Source: Methanoregula sp. | GTDB taxonomy: Archaea; Halobacteriota; Methanomicrobia; Methanomicrobiales; Methanospirillaceae | Direction of reading: 5' to 3' | DNA: 64,000 nt | Assembly: GCA_028679075.1 (NCBI GenBank) | Contig: JAJRCF010000007.1 | Span: forward strand, 27,552-91,551 | Shown here: piece after piece, positions 44,444 through 54,726 of the stretch | How the letters are laid out: each line of letters opens with the position of its first letter | How positions within the stretch are numbered: the first letter of the stretch is position 1 | The notes under the pieces: generated by a model | What the model was told of the DNA's origin: nothing | What the model saw: the letters and a program-made list of their open reading frames with translations, nothing else | Database searches by the model: none | Program-made: the position numbers and the translations under genes

Positions 44444-45742
44444 TCAGAACGTGACGACCATCACGGCTTCCTCCTCTTTTTTCAGCTCGCCCTTGATGTG
44501 CTCTGTATCAAAATCATAGGTGTCGTGGGGATTGTAGTCTTCGTAGAGTTCGCACTTGTCAAGGATGTCAACGAACTCTTTTAAGAAGATCCGCGGGATG
44601 ATATCCACCCGGCCGCCAAAACGCGTGGTGATCTTCCTGATCATTGCCCGGATAAACCGGTGCGAGATCCGCTCCCGGTCCGGCTCAGTATACGCCTGGG
44701 CATACACGTCCACGACCTTGAGAGCAACGAGTTCGAGTTTGGCGGTATCGAATTTCGAGAGGATGATCTGCGGCTGGCGGGGATTTTTGAACGCATCGTT
44801 CTGGACGACATTGATCCTGTCGTAGAGCGGGGGCAGGGAACGGATCCCGCGGGACCCCTCAAAGAGTGCCGGTGTCCCCGTGAACAGGAAGTAGCAGCGG
44901 GGCATATCGCCCCGGTCCAGCGCATCGATGATCCGGACGAGCGTCTGGTATGCTTTCTCCCGCTGGTTCCGCTGGAGTCCCTGAGTAGTCTCCATCTCGT
45001 CGATCGCGATCGCAAGGCCACGGTACCCTGCTGCGTGGATGATCGAGACAAGGCCGCGAAGGAAGATGAAGGCGACCGTGTCGTCAATGTCACCCCGGAT
45101 CCCTGCTTTCTGCTTGAGTTCCCTGCCGATGTTGGGCTCGGCGGAGATCCACCCGAGTGCTGCCTGTGCCAGTGTAAAGTCCCCGGCATTGTTTGCCCGG
45201 TAATAGGTCCGCAGGGTGGCTGCGAGGGCGGAGTTCATCTCGGAGATGCCGGAGAGTTCCGTCTCGATCTCCCGCTCCGTGGCAGCCTCGAGCACGGCGT
45301 CCTCGGTCCCGCTGCCGCTGACGGATAACAGCCGCTCCTCGATGCCAAAGAGCCAGTTGTCCACGATCGTCTTCATCGCGTGCTCCTCACCGCTTGTCCG
45401 CAGGTTGGCACAGACCTGCTGGTAGATGCCCTTCAGTTTGTGAAGGGGGGTTGAGGGCGAGATCACCACGTGGGACGTGACGAACCCCCTGGTCCGTGCA
45501 ATCTAGAGGGCACGGGCAACAAGGAACGTCTTGCCGCTCCCGTACTCTCCCCGGATAAACTTGAGGTCGCCCCCGCCCTGTTCCACATACTCCAGCTGTT
45601 TTGCGATCACGCCCTCTTCCACGTCAAGCCCGACCGCAATCCGTTCAAGTCCCCCGGCCGGTACCGTCCCTCTCCGGAGCGCGTTGATGATATTGATGCT
45701 CTCGAGCCGGCTCTTTGCCATCCGTTCAGGATCCGGTGTATT
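44444..45742 (-). pseudogene. BrxD-like ATP-binding protein interrupted by an amber codon
   Basis: The reading frame opens at ATG 45742 (GGGGAGA upstream) and shows Walker A GEYGSGKTF, then ARAL and a TAG at 45503-45505. The same frame continues directly with IARTRGFVTSHVVISPSTP and runs to 44444, with LAIAIDEMETTQ and a FLFTGTPALFEG segment. Removing the TAG gives one continuous DUF2791-type (BREX BrxD-like) ATPase of about 432 residues. TAG serves as normal stop in other genes here. Either the gene is disabled by a nonsense mutation or the base is an error. No other BREX genes are present. Confidence 0.75.
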
Positions 45743-47543
45743 CATAGGTCTCCCCGTCCTCCCCAACGCCTTTCTTCTGGATCAAGGCAACGCCCTGCGA
45801 TGCCGCTTTCTGTATCAGCCTGTTCACGATCCCGACGACCCTGCGAGTCCCGAGGACCTTGCGCAGTTCTATCTCGCTTGCCTTCCGGTGCGACCGGAGG
45901 AACGTGATGATCTTCTCCTCCTGGTCGGTGAGGCCGAGCTGATCGGTGATCACGTGTGCGGGTGGTGTGGCATCCGGGTGTCCCGGTGCCGGCCGGTCAT
46001 GCATGACCGGGCAATCGGCAAGGGTCTTCTCTTTGCAGTTCCGGACGAGGAGAAGGTAATCCTCGAGCCGGATCGCCTGCGAATGGGCCGGCATCACGTC
46101 CATCCCGCAGAGGCAGAGATACTTGCAGCCTGCATAATCGGCCTCTTCCAGAGCATTGGACGCGGCAATGAAAAAAGCAATGGCCAGCAGCTCCAGGCCC
46201 TCCGTGCTCAGGGTCGTCCTCCTCGCCTCAAGTTTTTGTATGAGTTGCCCCGTCAGCCGTTTCATGGAGCGCATCCTGCCCTTCTCGCTGACGATGATGG
46301 ACGCGACCCGGGTCAGGTCCGCCCCTTTCCTGACATTGGAAAGGATATAGAGCATCACCTTCTCGCACTCGCGCTCTTCCCCGTTCCCTGCAAGGAACCG
46401 GGCATAGTCCGGCCCACCGGCAAGGAAGTCTGCCCGGTACGCCCGGTAGTACCACGACCGCGCCTCGTCCGTATTGCCGCAGTCCTCGTAAAACCGTGCG
46501 GTCTCAAGCAGGCTGACAACGTTCATGTCCCGGGAGACGTGTTCAAGGAACCGGCTCGCTGCCTCGTCAGCAGGGAGGTGAATATTGAGGTACTGGCGGT
46601 ATTTCCCGATGACAAGACCCAGTGTGTCCATGTCGTTCTTTGAGGCAAGTTCATCCCGGACCAGCGCTTCATACCGTGCAAGGGCCCTCTTCTCATCGCC
46701 CGTTGCGGCAAGAAGATCGCATTCCACGAGGCGGTAGACCGGGTCCCCGGGACAGAGGGACAAGAGTTCTCTCACTGCTTTTTGTGCCTGCACCAGGCTG
46801 CCGCTGGATTTCAGGAGGAGGACATAATCGAACAGGATTGCACAGTCCGGGTGCTCCTTCACGTGGGTGGCATAAGCCTCAAGAGATCCCCTGGGATCAG
46901 AGCGGGAAAGCGCGTCAAGATAGGTACGGAGGACCGCGGGGTCCTGTGCCTCTCGCCAGATGGCCAGCGCGGCATCGGCAGCAGCCTGGAAATTCCGGGT
47001 TTTTACCAGTGCATCGATATATTCCTGTGATTTTTCCATCTCCCCTGCATAACGGGCATGGATGGTGAGTGCCTCCTGTGCCTCGCCGATCTCGATAAGC
47101 GCCCGCATCAGGTTCCTGATGTTGCCGGGCTTCTTTGCCAGCACGACGAGGTGCCGGAGGACCGGCAGGGCCCCGCGGTAATCCTTGCGGGACATGAGAT
47201 ACTCGGCGTAACTGCGTACAGCGTCCTGGTTGGTCGGGTCAAGGTGGAGGGCCGCGGCATATTCTGCGATCGCCCCCTCATCCCCCCGTGCTTCCATCAC
47301 CTTTGCAAGGTAGCTATGGACATAGGACGAGTCCGGCATCCGCACGGCCAGGTCGCGGAAGAAGACCTCCGCGTCCTCGTGACGGCCGGTATAGTAGAGG
47401 TTGGTTGCCGCGAGGATCTCAAGAGCCGGGTCCCGGCCGGACTCCAGCAGGTGGTTGCAGACCTGGAGCGATTCCTGGTACCTCCCGTCTTCGAAGAGCC
47501 GGAACGCCTCCCGTTTCTGTTCTTCCGGTGGCAGGGGGATCAT
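45726..47543 (-). CDS. TPR-repeat protein with C-terminal winged-helix domain
   Basis: The product has 605 residues. Tetratricopeptide-like repeats fill residues 10-290 (for example YQESLQVCNHLLESGRDPAL and DEGAIAEYAAALHLDPTNQD). The last ~70 residues (LTDQEEKIITFLRSHRKASE, RRVVGIVNRLIQKA) form a winged helix-turn-helix. It could act as a regulator or scaffold. It overlaps the BrxD-like gene by 17 bases and precedes it in the same operon, so both probably act together. Confidence 0.75.
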   Translation of the reverse strand: MIPLPPEEQKREAFRLFEDGRYQESLQVCNHLLESGRDPALEILAATNLYYTGRHEDAEVFFRDLAVRMPDSSYVHSYLAKVMEARGDEGAIAEYAAALHLDPTNQDAVRSYAEYLMSRKDYRGALPVLRHLVVLAKKPGNIRNLMRALIEIGEAQEALTIHARYAGEMEKSQEYIDALVKTRNFQAAADAALAIWREAQDPAVLRTYLDALSRSDPRGSLEAYATHVKEHPDCAILFDYVLLLKSSGSLVQAQKAVRELLSLCPGDPVYRLVECDLLAATGDEKRALARYEALVRDELASKNDMDTLGLVIGKYRQYLNIHLPADEAASRFLEHVSRDMNVVSLLETARFYEDCGNTDEARSWYYRAYRADFLAGGPDYARFLAGNGEERECEKVMLYILSNVRKGADLTRVASIIVSEKGRMRSMKRLTGQLIQKLEARRTTLSTEGLELLAIAFFIAASNALEEADYAGCKYLCLCGMDVMPAHSQAIRLEDYLLLVRNCKEKTLADCPVMHDRPAPGHPDATPPAHVITDQLGLTDQEEKIITFLRSHRKASEIELRKVLGTRRVVGIVNRLIQKAASQGVALIQKKGVGEDGETYEYTGS

Positions 47544-48247
47544 GGCCGGCCCGTGTGAAACCGGATGGTAAAAAGACCGGCGAGCATGTTGATCATGTCG
47601 CGCTTCCTGACCCGCGAGTCACCCTTGTTCTGCCATTCGATGGGGACTTCGGTGACTGTAAACCCGGCGGACCGGAGACGCCAGAGCAGTTCGACATCGA
47701 ATTCGAATCCCCGCGAGATCATTGATGGCAAAATGCTTTGAATGGCAGATCTCCTGAAGACCTTGGCCCCGCACTGGGTATCGTGGAATGTAAGCCCGAA
47801 TAGGATCCGTATGATGAAATTGAATCCCCGACTTTGCATACGGCGCATCCACCCCTGCCTGACCATGAGTTTCGACCCGGGGGCCCATCGCGAGCCGATC
47901 GCACAGTCCGTAGAATCAAGAGTGGAGAAGAGGCGGAGCATCTCCCCGATCGTGGTTGAACCGTCGGCATCGAAATACCCGACAAGCGGTGCCCGTGCAG
48001 CAGCGAGCCCTTCAAGCACCCCCCCGCCTTTCCCAAGCCGGTGGTCGAACCGGAGGCACCGGATCCGGAGGTCCGCCCTCTTTGTGGCAATTGCATCGAC
48101 AACATCTGCCGTCCTGTCCGTGCCGTCACAGACCACGATCAGTTCCCCTTCGAACCGTTCGATCCCAAGGAGGAGTGGCGAGATCCGGAACTCCTCGTTG
48201 TAGGCAGGGATCACAAGGCTGTAGGATACTACGGGTTCTGTCGTCAT
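47540..48247 (-). CDS. Family 2 glycosyltransferase
   Basis: The product has 235 residues from ATG 48247. SLVIPAYNEEFRISPLL, VCDGTDRTADV and LVGYFDADGSTT are the GT2 core, and HDTQCGAKVFRR plus EVPIEWQNKGDSRV match dolichyl-phosphate mannose/glucose synthase-like enzymes. It would transfer a sugar from a nucleotide donor to a lipid phosphate, supplying N-glycosylation of surface proteins (inference). It overlaps the TPR gene by four bases. An upstream ATG (48268) adds seven residues. Confidence 0.85.
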   Translation of the reverse strand: MTTEPVVSYSLVIPAYNEEFRISPLLLGIERFEGELIVVCDGTDRTADVVDAIATKRADLRIRCLRFDHRLGKGGGVLEGLAAARAPLVGYFDADGSTTIGEMLRLFSTLDSTDCAIGSRWAPGSKLMVRQGWMRRMQSRGFNFIIRILFGLTFHDTQCGAKVFRRSAIQSILPSMISRGFEFDVELLWRLRSAGFTVTEVPIEWQNKGDSRVRKRDMINMLAGLFTIRFHTGRP

Positions 48248-48386
48248 GGTGTGCGGAACAACCTGCATGCATCTGAACGCCGTAACACCTGTTTTGTTGG
48301 AGGTGGCGGCATCCTGCCGTACGCGTACCTGGCATGCGTACGGGTGAAATTATTACCATACCTATAGGTAGAGATTGTCAATAACG

Positions 48387-48617
48387 TTACTGGTGTTTCC
48401 CGAGGTGCTGGCCAAGCACGGTGTCGGGCCGGTATTTCTCTGCCATCGCGAGTGCGGTCTCGCGGAGGGCGTGGTGTTCTGCAAGGCAGCTGGCCGGTGG
48501 GGCAGACTTCCGGAGGATTGCCGACGTGTTCTCGGTGGTCTGGATCAGTTCGGTGGCAATGACCGCATTCAGCCAGACCATGTCTGCGAGCATCTCCCTG
48601 GTTTCCTTATCCTGCAT
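48387..48617 (-). CDS. Small helical hypothetical protein
   Basis: The ORF has 76 residues, all predicted helical, with MQDKETREMLADMVWLNAVI at the start. Its composition and codon use look coding, and the opposite-strand frame is poorer. No family is recognised. It lies between two unrelated genes and converges with neither. Confidence 0.5.
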   Translation of the reverse strand: MQDKETREMLADMVWLNAVIATELIQTTENTSAILRKSAPPASCLAEHHALRETALAMAEKYRPDTVLGQHLGKHQ

Positions 48618-48701
48618 GATGAAAAGGTCAACCCTCCCGGGATATTAAGGATGGGGACGGACACTTTTAATCCCTCCCCGGTAAAACCTCATGGGAGCAG
48701 A

Positions 48702-49118
48702 ATGAACTATCTAGACAAGATAAAGAATGACGGTAGGATGGCCAATCCCTTCTTCTGCCTGATGGGGATCGAAGTCGAAAGTGCAGAGGCTGGCAGGGCA
48801 GTACTGAAGATGCAGGTGAGGCCGGACATGCACAATGGCGTGGGCTGGCTCCAGGGCGGGATGCTTGTTGCACTGGCCGATGAAGCGATGGCACTTGCGA
48901 TCTATACCCAGCTCTCAGACGGCGAAGGGATTGCCACGATCTCCGAGTCCACCAGTTTCATCAGGGGCATCCGGGATGGCGTTGTGTATGCCGAGGGACG
49001 CGTGATCAGGAAAGGGCGGCGGGTAGCATTTTGCGAAGGAGAGGTCTGGACACAGGACAGTGAAAAGGCCCTGCTCTCCCGGACCACCGCCGCGTTTGCG
49101 GTGACACGGGAAAAATAA
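48702..49118 (+). CDS. Hotdog-fold thioesterase, PaaI type
   Basis: From ATG 48702 the product has 138 residues; GGGAGCAG lies just upstream and the longer upstream frame shows no domain. PDMHNGVGWLQGGMLVALAD contains the H-N-G-x-x-x-G-G core of PaaI/hotdog thioesterases, with EAMALAI downstream. It would hydrolyse an acyl-CoA, but the substrate is not indicated. Confidence 0.8.
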   Translation: MNYLDKIKNDGRMANPFFCLMGIEVESAEAGRAVLKMQVRPDMHNGVGWLQGGMLVALADEAMALAIYTQLSDGEGIATISESTSFIRGIRDGVVYAEGRVIRKGRRVAFCEGEVWTQDSEKALLSRTTAAFAVTREK

Positions 49119-49122
49119 AAGA

Positions 49123-49833
49123 TTATTTTTTGTTCTCTTTTGATTTCTTATCAGACTGCTCTTTTGCTTCCGGTGTGCGGAACTTCACATACCAGATAAC
49201 AATGCCTACCGCAGCGATAACGACGATGACAAGGATAATGGTTGTCATGGGCAGTGCGGATGCTGCGCCTTTCTGTGCAGCGGCAAGTCCTGCTGTTGCA
49301 TCGCTGTTACCGGGATCGGATTCAATGGCCTTGTTGTAGGCAGTGATCGCTTCGTCGTATCTTCCCATCTTTGAGAGGACATCTCCCTTGTTGATCAGGG
49401 CGATCGTGTAGTTCTGTTCAAGGGAGATTGCCTTGTCATAGGCGGAAAGGGCATCCTGGTATTTGTCAAGTCTGTAGAGGGCATAGCCTTTGTTGTTCCA
49501 GAGCATCTGGTCTTTCGGGTACAGTGCAATACCCTGGTCAAGGGATGCAACGGCATCGCTGTATTTCCCGAGCTGGATCTGTGCGTACGCTCTGTCGCGG
49601 TACGTGTAGAGAAGACCTTCGGAGGCCTTGATCAACGTAGTATTTTCGGCAAGTGCCTGATCGAACGTGTCAATTGCTTCCTGGTAATTTCCCTTAACGA
49701 GGAGGGTCTCAGCGAGGTTGTAATAATCTGTTGCATTATCGCGGATCTGCTCCGTGCCGGCAGAGACCGGCTGGATGATACAGATGCACAGTGCACAGAG
49801 TGCAAGGATGCTGACAATATCCCGGTATTTCAT
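49123..49833 (-). CDS. TPR protein with signal peptide and C-terminal TM helix
   Basis: The product has 236 residues. MKYRDIVSILALCALCICII is a signal peptide. Four TPR units follow (for example GNYQEAIDTFDQALAENTTL, GKYSDAVASLDQGIALYPKD). A hydrophobic helix near the end (TTIILVIVVIAAVGIVIWYV) and a K-rich tail anchor it, so the TPRs face outside. It may be a scaffold for surface complexes. Confidence 0.75.
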   Translation of the reverse strand: MKYRDIVSILALCALCICIIQPVSAGTEQIRDNATDYYNLAETLLVKGNYQEAIDTFDQALAENTTLIKASEGLLYTYRDRAYAQIQLGKYSDAVASLDQGIALYPKDQMLWNNKGYALYRLDKYQDALSAYDKAISLEQNYTIALINKGDVLSKMGRYDEAITAYNKAIESDPGNSDATAGLAAAQKGAASALPMTTIILVIVVIAAVGIVIWYVKFRTPEAKEQSDKKSKENKK

Positions 49834-50014
49834 GGTTACACATGTTCACCTGTGCATAAATTAATTTTACTTCAACCTCATGGCCCTGCCTGCCGGAAAA
49901 TGTTAAAACCAACTCTCCGGGATGCGCCCGCCCTCCGGAATTTTGCCGGAATTACCGTAAGATAACACTAATACGGATTGTGAGCAAAATATACAGCAAT
50001 CGGGGAGATCTCCA

Positions 50015-51595
50015 GTGAAATACATCATTGTTACCGGCGGTGTGATGAGTGGTCTGGGCAAGGGAATCACAGCGGCATCCGTAGGACGGATCCTGAAGAA
50101 CCGGGGATACCGGGTGACCGCTGTCAAGATCGACCCGTACCTGAACATCGATGCAGGGACAATGAACCCCGCCCAGCATGGCGAGGTGTTCGTGCTCAAG
50201 GACGGGAGCGAGGTTGACCTCGACCTCGGCAATTATGAACGGTTCCTTGAGATCGAACTCACTGCCTCCCATAACATCACGACCGGCAAGGTATACCGCA
50301 CGGTGATCGACAAGGAACGCCGCGGCGATTTCCTTGGCGAGACCGTGCAGATCATCCCCCATATCACGGACCAGATCAAGACCTGCATCCGGCAGGCGGC
50401 CGAGGAAGAGTTCCCGGACGGGACAAAGGCGGAGATCTGCCTTGTCGAGGTAGGTGGCACCGTGGGCGACATCGAGAGCATGCCGTTCCTCGAGGCGATC
50501 CGGCAGATGCGGGGCGAACTCCCGCCGCAGGACTATATCCTGATCCACGTGACCCTGATCCCCGCGGACACGATGGGCGACATGAAGACGAAGCCCACCA
50601 AGCACTCGGTGAAAGCCCTGCGGGAACTGGGCCTCCACGCGGATATCATCGTTGGCAGGAGCGAGAACCCGATCGGGGCCGGCACCAAGCGCAAGATCTC
50701 GGCGTTCTGTGACCTCCCCCAGAGTGCGGTCATCTCTGCGGCGACAGCCCCGGACACCTATGCAGTGCCGATGGAGATGGAGAAGGAGGGTATCGCCGAT
50801 GTGCTCTCCGCCCATCTCGGGCTTGACCGGAAGGAAGCGGACACCTCGTGGTACCGGGTGGTGAACAAGGAGTACACGAACCGGGTGACCGTTGCGATCG
50901 TCAGCAAGTACGGTATTGAGGACGTGTATATCAGTATCAAGGAATCGCTCAAGCATGCCGGCCGGGCACTCTCCACCGAAGTGAAGATCGCATGGCTGGA
51001 CGCGGAGCGGTACGAACGGTGCACGCTGAAGGACTACGATGGTATCCTGATCCCGGGTGGCTTTGGCAAGCGGGGGGTCGAGGGGAAGATCGAGGCGATC
51101 ACCTTTGCCCGGGAGAACAACATCCCCTTCCTTGGCCTCTGTCTCGGGTTCCAGCTGGCAACGGTCGAATTCGCCCGGAAAAAGGCCGGCATTGCCGATG
51201 CTACGAGCGAGGAGTTTGATGCGGGAACCCACGTGATCGCCCTCCTGCCAGAACAGGAAGGGCTTCACGAACTGGGCGGGACGATGCGGCTCGGGAACTA
51301 TACCGCCGACATCATCGAAGGCACCCTTGCGTATAAACTGTATGGAGAGAAACAGGTGGTTGAGCGGCACCGTCACCGGTACGAAGTGAACCCGGAGTAC
51401 ATCGCGAAGCTGGAGAGGGCAGGACTGGTCTTCTCGGCAACGAACCGGAACCGGATGGAGTGCCTGGAACTGCCCGGGCACCCGTTCTTCTTTGCCACCC
51501 AGTTCCACCCGGAGTTCAAGTCCCGGCCGACCCGGCCATCGCCGCCCTACCTGGGATTTGTTGAGGCATGCAGGGCAAACAAACGGACAACGTGA
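50015..51595 (+). CDS. pyrG: CTP synthase
   Basis: The product has 526 residues, starting with GTG after GGGGAGATC. The synthetase domain opens [20 protein letters not shown]. The glutaminase domain holds GLCLGFQLA (nucleophile Cys) and [14 protein letters not shown]. The enzyme aminates UTP to CTP using glutamine. The guaA subunit B gene follows after 16 bases. Confidence 0.97.
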   Translation: MKYIIVTGGVMSGLGKGITAASVGRILKNRGYRVTAVKIDPYLNIDAGTMNPAQHGEVFVLKDGSEVDLDLGNYERFLEIELTASHNITTGKVYRTVIDKERRGDFLGETVQIIPHITDQIKTCIRQAAEEEFPDGTKAEICLVEVGGTVGDIESMPFLEAIRQMRGELPPQDYILIHVTLIPADTMGDMKTKPTKHSVKALRELGLHADIIVGRSENPIGAGTKRKISAFCDLPQSAVISAATAPDTYAVPMEMEKEGIADVLSAHLGLDRKEADTSWYRVVNKEYTNRVTVAIVSKYGIEDVYISIKESLKHAGRALSTEVKIAWLDAERYERCTLKDYDGILIPGGFGKRGVEGKIEAITFARENNIPFLGLCLGFQLATVEFARKKAGIADATSEEFDAGTHVIALLPEQEGLHELGGTMRLGNYTADIIEGTLAYKLYGEKQVVERHRHRYEVNPEYIAKLERAGLVFSATNRNRMECLELPGHPFFFATQFHPEFKSRPTRPSPPYLGFVEACRANKRTT

Positions 51596-51611
51596 GGGAG
51601 CAAAGACAACC

Positions 51612-52529
51612 ATGGTCAATACAGAGAAGTTCATCGCAAAGGCAATCGACGAGATAAAAACTGCTGCCGGCAGTGAGAAGGTGGTCATGGCCCTCTCCGG
51701 CGGGGTCGACAGTTCTGTCTGTGCCGCCCTTGCCGCCCGTGCCATCGGGGACAACCTCATACCGATCTACATCGACACCGGCCTGATGCGGAAGGGTGAG
51801 ACCGAGAGGATCCGGACCATCTTCTCCACGATCAGCCTGAGCATTGTGCATGCCGAGGACGAGTTCCTCAATGCGCTCACGGGCATCATGGACCCGGAAG
51901 CGAAGAGGAAGGCAATCGGGGAACGGTTTATCCGTGTCTTTGAGCGGGAGGCGAAGAAGCAGGGTGCAAAGTGCCTGTTGCAGGGCACCATCTATCCTGA
52001 CCGGATCGAGAGCGAGGGCGGGATCAAGAGCCACCACAACGTCGGAGGAATGCCGCTCCACATGGAGTTCACGAAAGTGATCGAGCCGATCCGCGACCTG
52101 TACAAGGATGAAGTGCGTGAGGTTGCAGGAGCGCTTGGCCTGCCTAAAGAGATCCAGCACCGGATGCCGTTCCCGGGCCCCGGGCTCGCGGTGAGAGTGC
52201 TGGGCGAGGTGACGAGAGAGAAGGTCGCCGTCATCCGGGAGGCGAACTGGATCGTCGAGGACGAGCTGGTGGAGACGTACCACCCCTGGCAGTGCTTTGC
52301 GGCACTCATCGGTCTTGGGACCGGTGTCAAAGGCGACAACCGGATCCACGGGTGGATCGTGGCGGTGAGAGCGGTCAATTCCCGGGACGGGATGACCGCA
52401 GATCCGATCAACATCCCCTTTGACCACCTCACGAGAATCGGGTCAAGGATTACTGCAGACATCCCGAGTGTTGCCCGGGTTGTCTACGATATTACGGCAA
52501 AACCCCCGGCAACGATCGAATATGAATAA
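51612..52529 (+). CDS. guaAB: GMP synthase subunit B (ATP pyrophosphatase)
   Basis: The product has 305 residues. [14 protein letters not shown] is the PP-loop, and [18 protein letters not shown] and the C-terminal [17 protein letters not shown] are GuaA signatures. The glutaminase half is missing, as is normal in archaea with a separate subunit A. It makes GMP from XMP. It lies right after pyrG. Confidence 0.95.
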   Translation: MVNTEKFIAKAIDEIKTAAGSEKVVMALSGGVDSSVCAALAARAIGDNLIPIYIDTGLMRKGETERIRTIFSTISLSIVHAEDEFLNALTGIMDPEAKRKAIGERFIRVFEREAKKQGAKCLLQGTIYPDRIESEGGIKSHHNVGGMPLHMEFTKVIEPIRDLYKDEVREVAGALGLPKEIQHRMPFPGPGLAVRVLGEVTREKVAVIREANWIVEDELVETYHPWQCFAALIGLGTGVKGDNRIHGWIVAVRAVNSRDGMTADPINIPFDHLTRIGSRITADIPSVARVVYDITAKPPATIEYE

Positions 52530-52553
52530 TCGTGTAATGTTAACGTGATTGGA

Positions 52554-53684
52554 ATGGAAACAACAAGCCAGATGAAAGCGCTCGACGAGCGCTTTTACAT
52601 GCCCGCGTTCTCCCGCGAGATCGCCCTTGTCAAAGGTGAAGGCTCGAAGGTGTGGGACGCGGAAGGGAAGGAATATATTGACTGCGTGGCAGGCATTGCG
52701 GTCTGCAGTACCGGCCACTGTCACCCGGCGGTCGTGAAGGCGATCTGCGAACAGGCCCGCCAGCTCATCCACTGCTCGAACCTCTACTATATCCCGCACC
52801 AGGGAGATCTTGCAAAGAAGATCGTTGAGATCACCGGGATGTACAAGGCGTTCTTCTCCAACTCGGGGGCGGAAGCAACCGACGGGGCGCTCAAGCTTGC
52901 CCGTGTCAGGACCGGCAAGAAGAAATTTGTTGCCTTTACCCACGGGTTCCACGGGCGTACCATCGGGTCGCTTGCGGTGACCCACAAACCCGGTATCCGC
53001 GAGCCGTTCGAGCCGCTCGGGATGGCCCGGACCTTTGTTGACTATGGCGATCTCGAAGGACTGAAAAAAGTTGTCGACAACGATACCGCAGGGGTCATTG
53101 TCGAACCGATCCAGGGTGAGGCCGGCGTCATCATCCCGCCCGACAGCTTCTTCGAGGGCATCCGCGAGGCCTGCGATAAGACCGGGGCGCTCATGATCGT
53201 GGACGAGGTGCAGACCGGCATGGGACGCACCGGCAAGTGGCTGGCCATGCAGCACACGAAAGTACAGCCGGATATCGTCACGCTGGCCAAGGGGATCGCG
53301 AGCGGTTTTCCCATGGGAGCCCTCGTTGCCCGCGAAGGGCTTGAGTTCAAAAAGAGCGAGCACGGGAGCACCTTTGCAGGTGGGCCCCTTGCCTGTGCTG
53401 CAGCAATGGCTACGATCGGCGTGATCGAACAGGTTCTGCCCGAAGTGGCGGTCAAGGGAGAACGCTTCCGGAAGGGGCTTGCGAAATACAAACCCCGTGT
53501 ACGGGGACTCATGATCGGCATGACAATCGGCGACAAATGCCCGGAGGTCCAGAAGAAATGCGCAGAGCAGGGCGTGCTTGTCAACTGCGCAGCGGACGGC
53601 AACCTGCGTCTCGTCCCCCCGCTCACCATCAGCAATGCCGAGATCGATACGGTAGTGAAGGTCATCAATGGAACGCTTGGTTAG
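52554..53684 (+). CDS. argD: Acetylornithine (or succinyl-diaminopimelate) aminotransferase
   Basis: The product has 376 residues from ATG 52554; GTGATT just upstream resembles part of an archaeal ribosome site. GAEATDGALKLAR and VDEVQTGMGRTGKW with the PLP lysine in TLAKGIASGFPMGAL define class III aminotransferases of the ArgD group. It converts acetylglutamate semialdehyde to acetylornithine. It overlaps hisC by 17 bases and ends with TAG. Confidence 0.9.
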   Translation: METTSQMKALDERFYMPAFSREIALVKGEGSKVWDAEGKEYIDCVAGIAVCSTGHCHPAVVKAICEQARQLIHCSNLYYIPHQGDLAKKIVEITGMYKAFFSNSGAEATDGALKLARVRTGKKKFVAFTHGFHGRTIGSLAVTHKPGIREPFEPLGMARTFVDYGDLEGLKKVVDNDTAGVIVEPIQGEAGVIIPPDSFFEGIREACDKTGALMIVDEVQTGMGRTGKWLAMQHTKVQPDIVTLAKGIASGFPMGALVAREGLEFKKSEHGSTFAGGPLACAAAMATIGVIEQVLPEVAVKGERFRKGLAKYKPRVRGLMIGMTIGDKCPEVQKKCAEQGVLVNCAADGNLRLVPPLTISNAEIDTVVKVINGTLG

Positions 53685-54726
53685 GTCCTGCTACAAGAAG
53701 AAGAGCGGCTACGTCTTTGCGAAGAAGGCAGAGGATATTGCCCGCGAGTATGGCATGACCCGCATAGCCCGGCTCGCGAGCAACGAGAACCCCGAGCCGC
53801 TCTCTCCGATGGCATTGGTGGCAGCGGAAGAAGCCTTAAAGACCGTGAACCGGTATCCTGACGAGAAGGTGAACGTGCTGATGCACGCCCTCCGGACGCA
53901 CTATGCGCACGAACATTTCGTAACCGGCGTGGGGATGGACGGGGTCATCGAGACCATCATCCGCACCCTTGTTGAACCGGGGGAGAAGGTCGCGATCCCG
54001 ACCCCCACCTTCTCGTTCTATGCCCTTGCCGCAATGGGGCAGGGGGCAGAGGTCGTTACGGTCCCGCGTGAAGCGGACTTCTCGGTCGATTCAAAGAAAC
54101 TGGTAAAGGCGGCAAAGGACGCAAAAGTCACCGTCCTCTGCTCGCCCAATAACCCGACCGGGAATGCAACACCCATCCCCATTGTCGAAGAGGTGCTCGA
54201 AGGGATCGAAGGCCTGCTCTTCCTCGACAATGCCTACGTGGAGTTCTCGGGGATCGATTACCTCCCGCTGATGAAGCGGCACGAGAACCTGGTGCTCGGC
54301 CGGACCATGTCGAAAGTCCACTCGCTTGCCGGGCTCCGGATCGGGTATGCCTTTACCCCCCGCTGGCTGCCGCCATGGTATCAGCGGGCAGGCACGCCGT
54401 TTACGGTCAACGCGGTCTCGATGGCCGCCGCAGCCGCGGCACTCGGGGATAAGGACCACGCGGAACGCTACCAGTCACAGGTGAAACGCTGGAGGAAACG
54501 GTTTGCGGATGAGGTGAAGTATCCCGTCCTCCCTTCCGACGCGAACTTCGTCATGATCGATGTCTCCCCGCACAAGAGCGACGAGATAGTAGAGGAACTG
54601 GCGCGGAAGGGCGTAGTCGTCCGCTCCTGCCGGAGTTTCACCGGGCTTGAAGATCATTACGTACGTGTCAGCATTGGCGAAGACTGGGAGAACGAACTGT
54701 TCGTGAAGGTGATCAACACCTTATGA
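53668..54726 (+). CDS. hisC: Histidinol-phosphate aminotransferase
   Basis: The product has 352 residues, the normal size. SNENPEPLSPMAL, the N-P-x-N-P-T-G block (SPNNPTGNATP), FLDNAYVEFSG and GRTMSKVHSLAGLRIGYAF (PLP lysine) are all present. It makes histidinol phosphate. Overlap with argD suggests one transcript for two amino acid pathways. Confidence 0.93.
   Translation: MERLVRSCYKKKSGYVFAKKAEDIAREYGMTRIARLASNENPEPLSPMALVAAEEALKTVNRYPDEKVNVLMHALRTHYAHEHFVTGVGMDGVIETIIRTLVEPGEKVAIPTPTFSFYALAAMGQGAEVVTVPREADFSVDSKKLVKAAKDAKVTVLCSPNNPTGNATPIPIVEEVLEGIEGLLFLDNAYVEFSGIDYLPLMKRHENLVLGRTMSKVHSLAGLRIGYAFTPRWLPPWYQRAGTPFTVNAVSMAAAAAALGDKDHAERYQSQVKRWRKRFADEVKYPVLPSDANFVMIDVSPHKSDEIVEELARKGVVVRSCRSFTGLEDHYVRVSIGEDWENELFVKVINTL

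Noticed and set aside
45503..45505. Pyrrolysine readthrough at the TAG in the BrxD-like gene
   Set aside because: TAG ends other genes in the window, no pyl genes are present and the protein is not a known Pyl-containing family; a nonsense mutation is simpler.
49952..51760. A 602-codon minus-strand ORF opposite pyrG
   Set aside because: It is a shadow of the pyrG frame; the plus-strand protein is an unambiguous CTP synthase.
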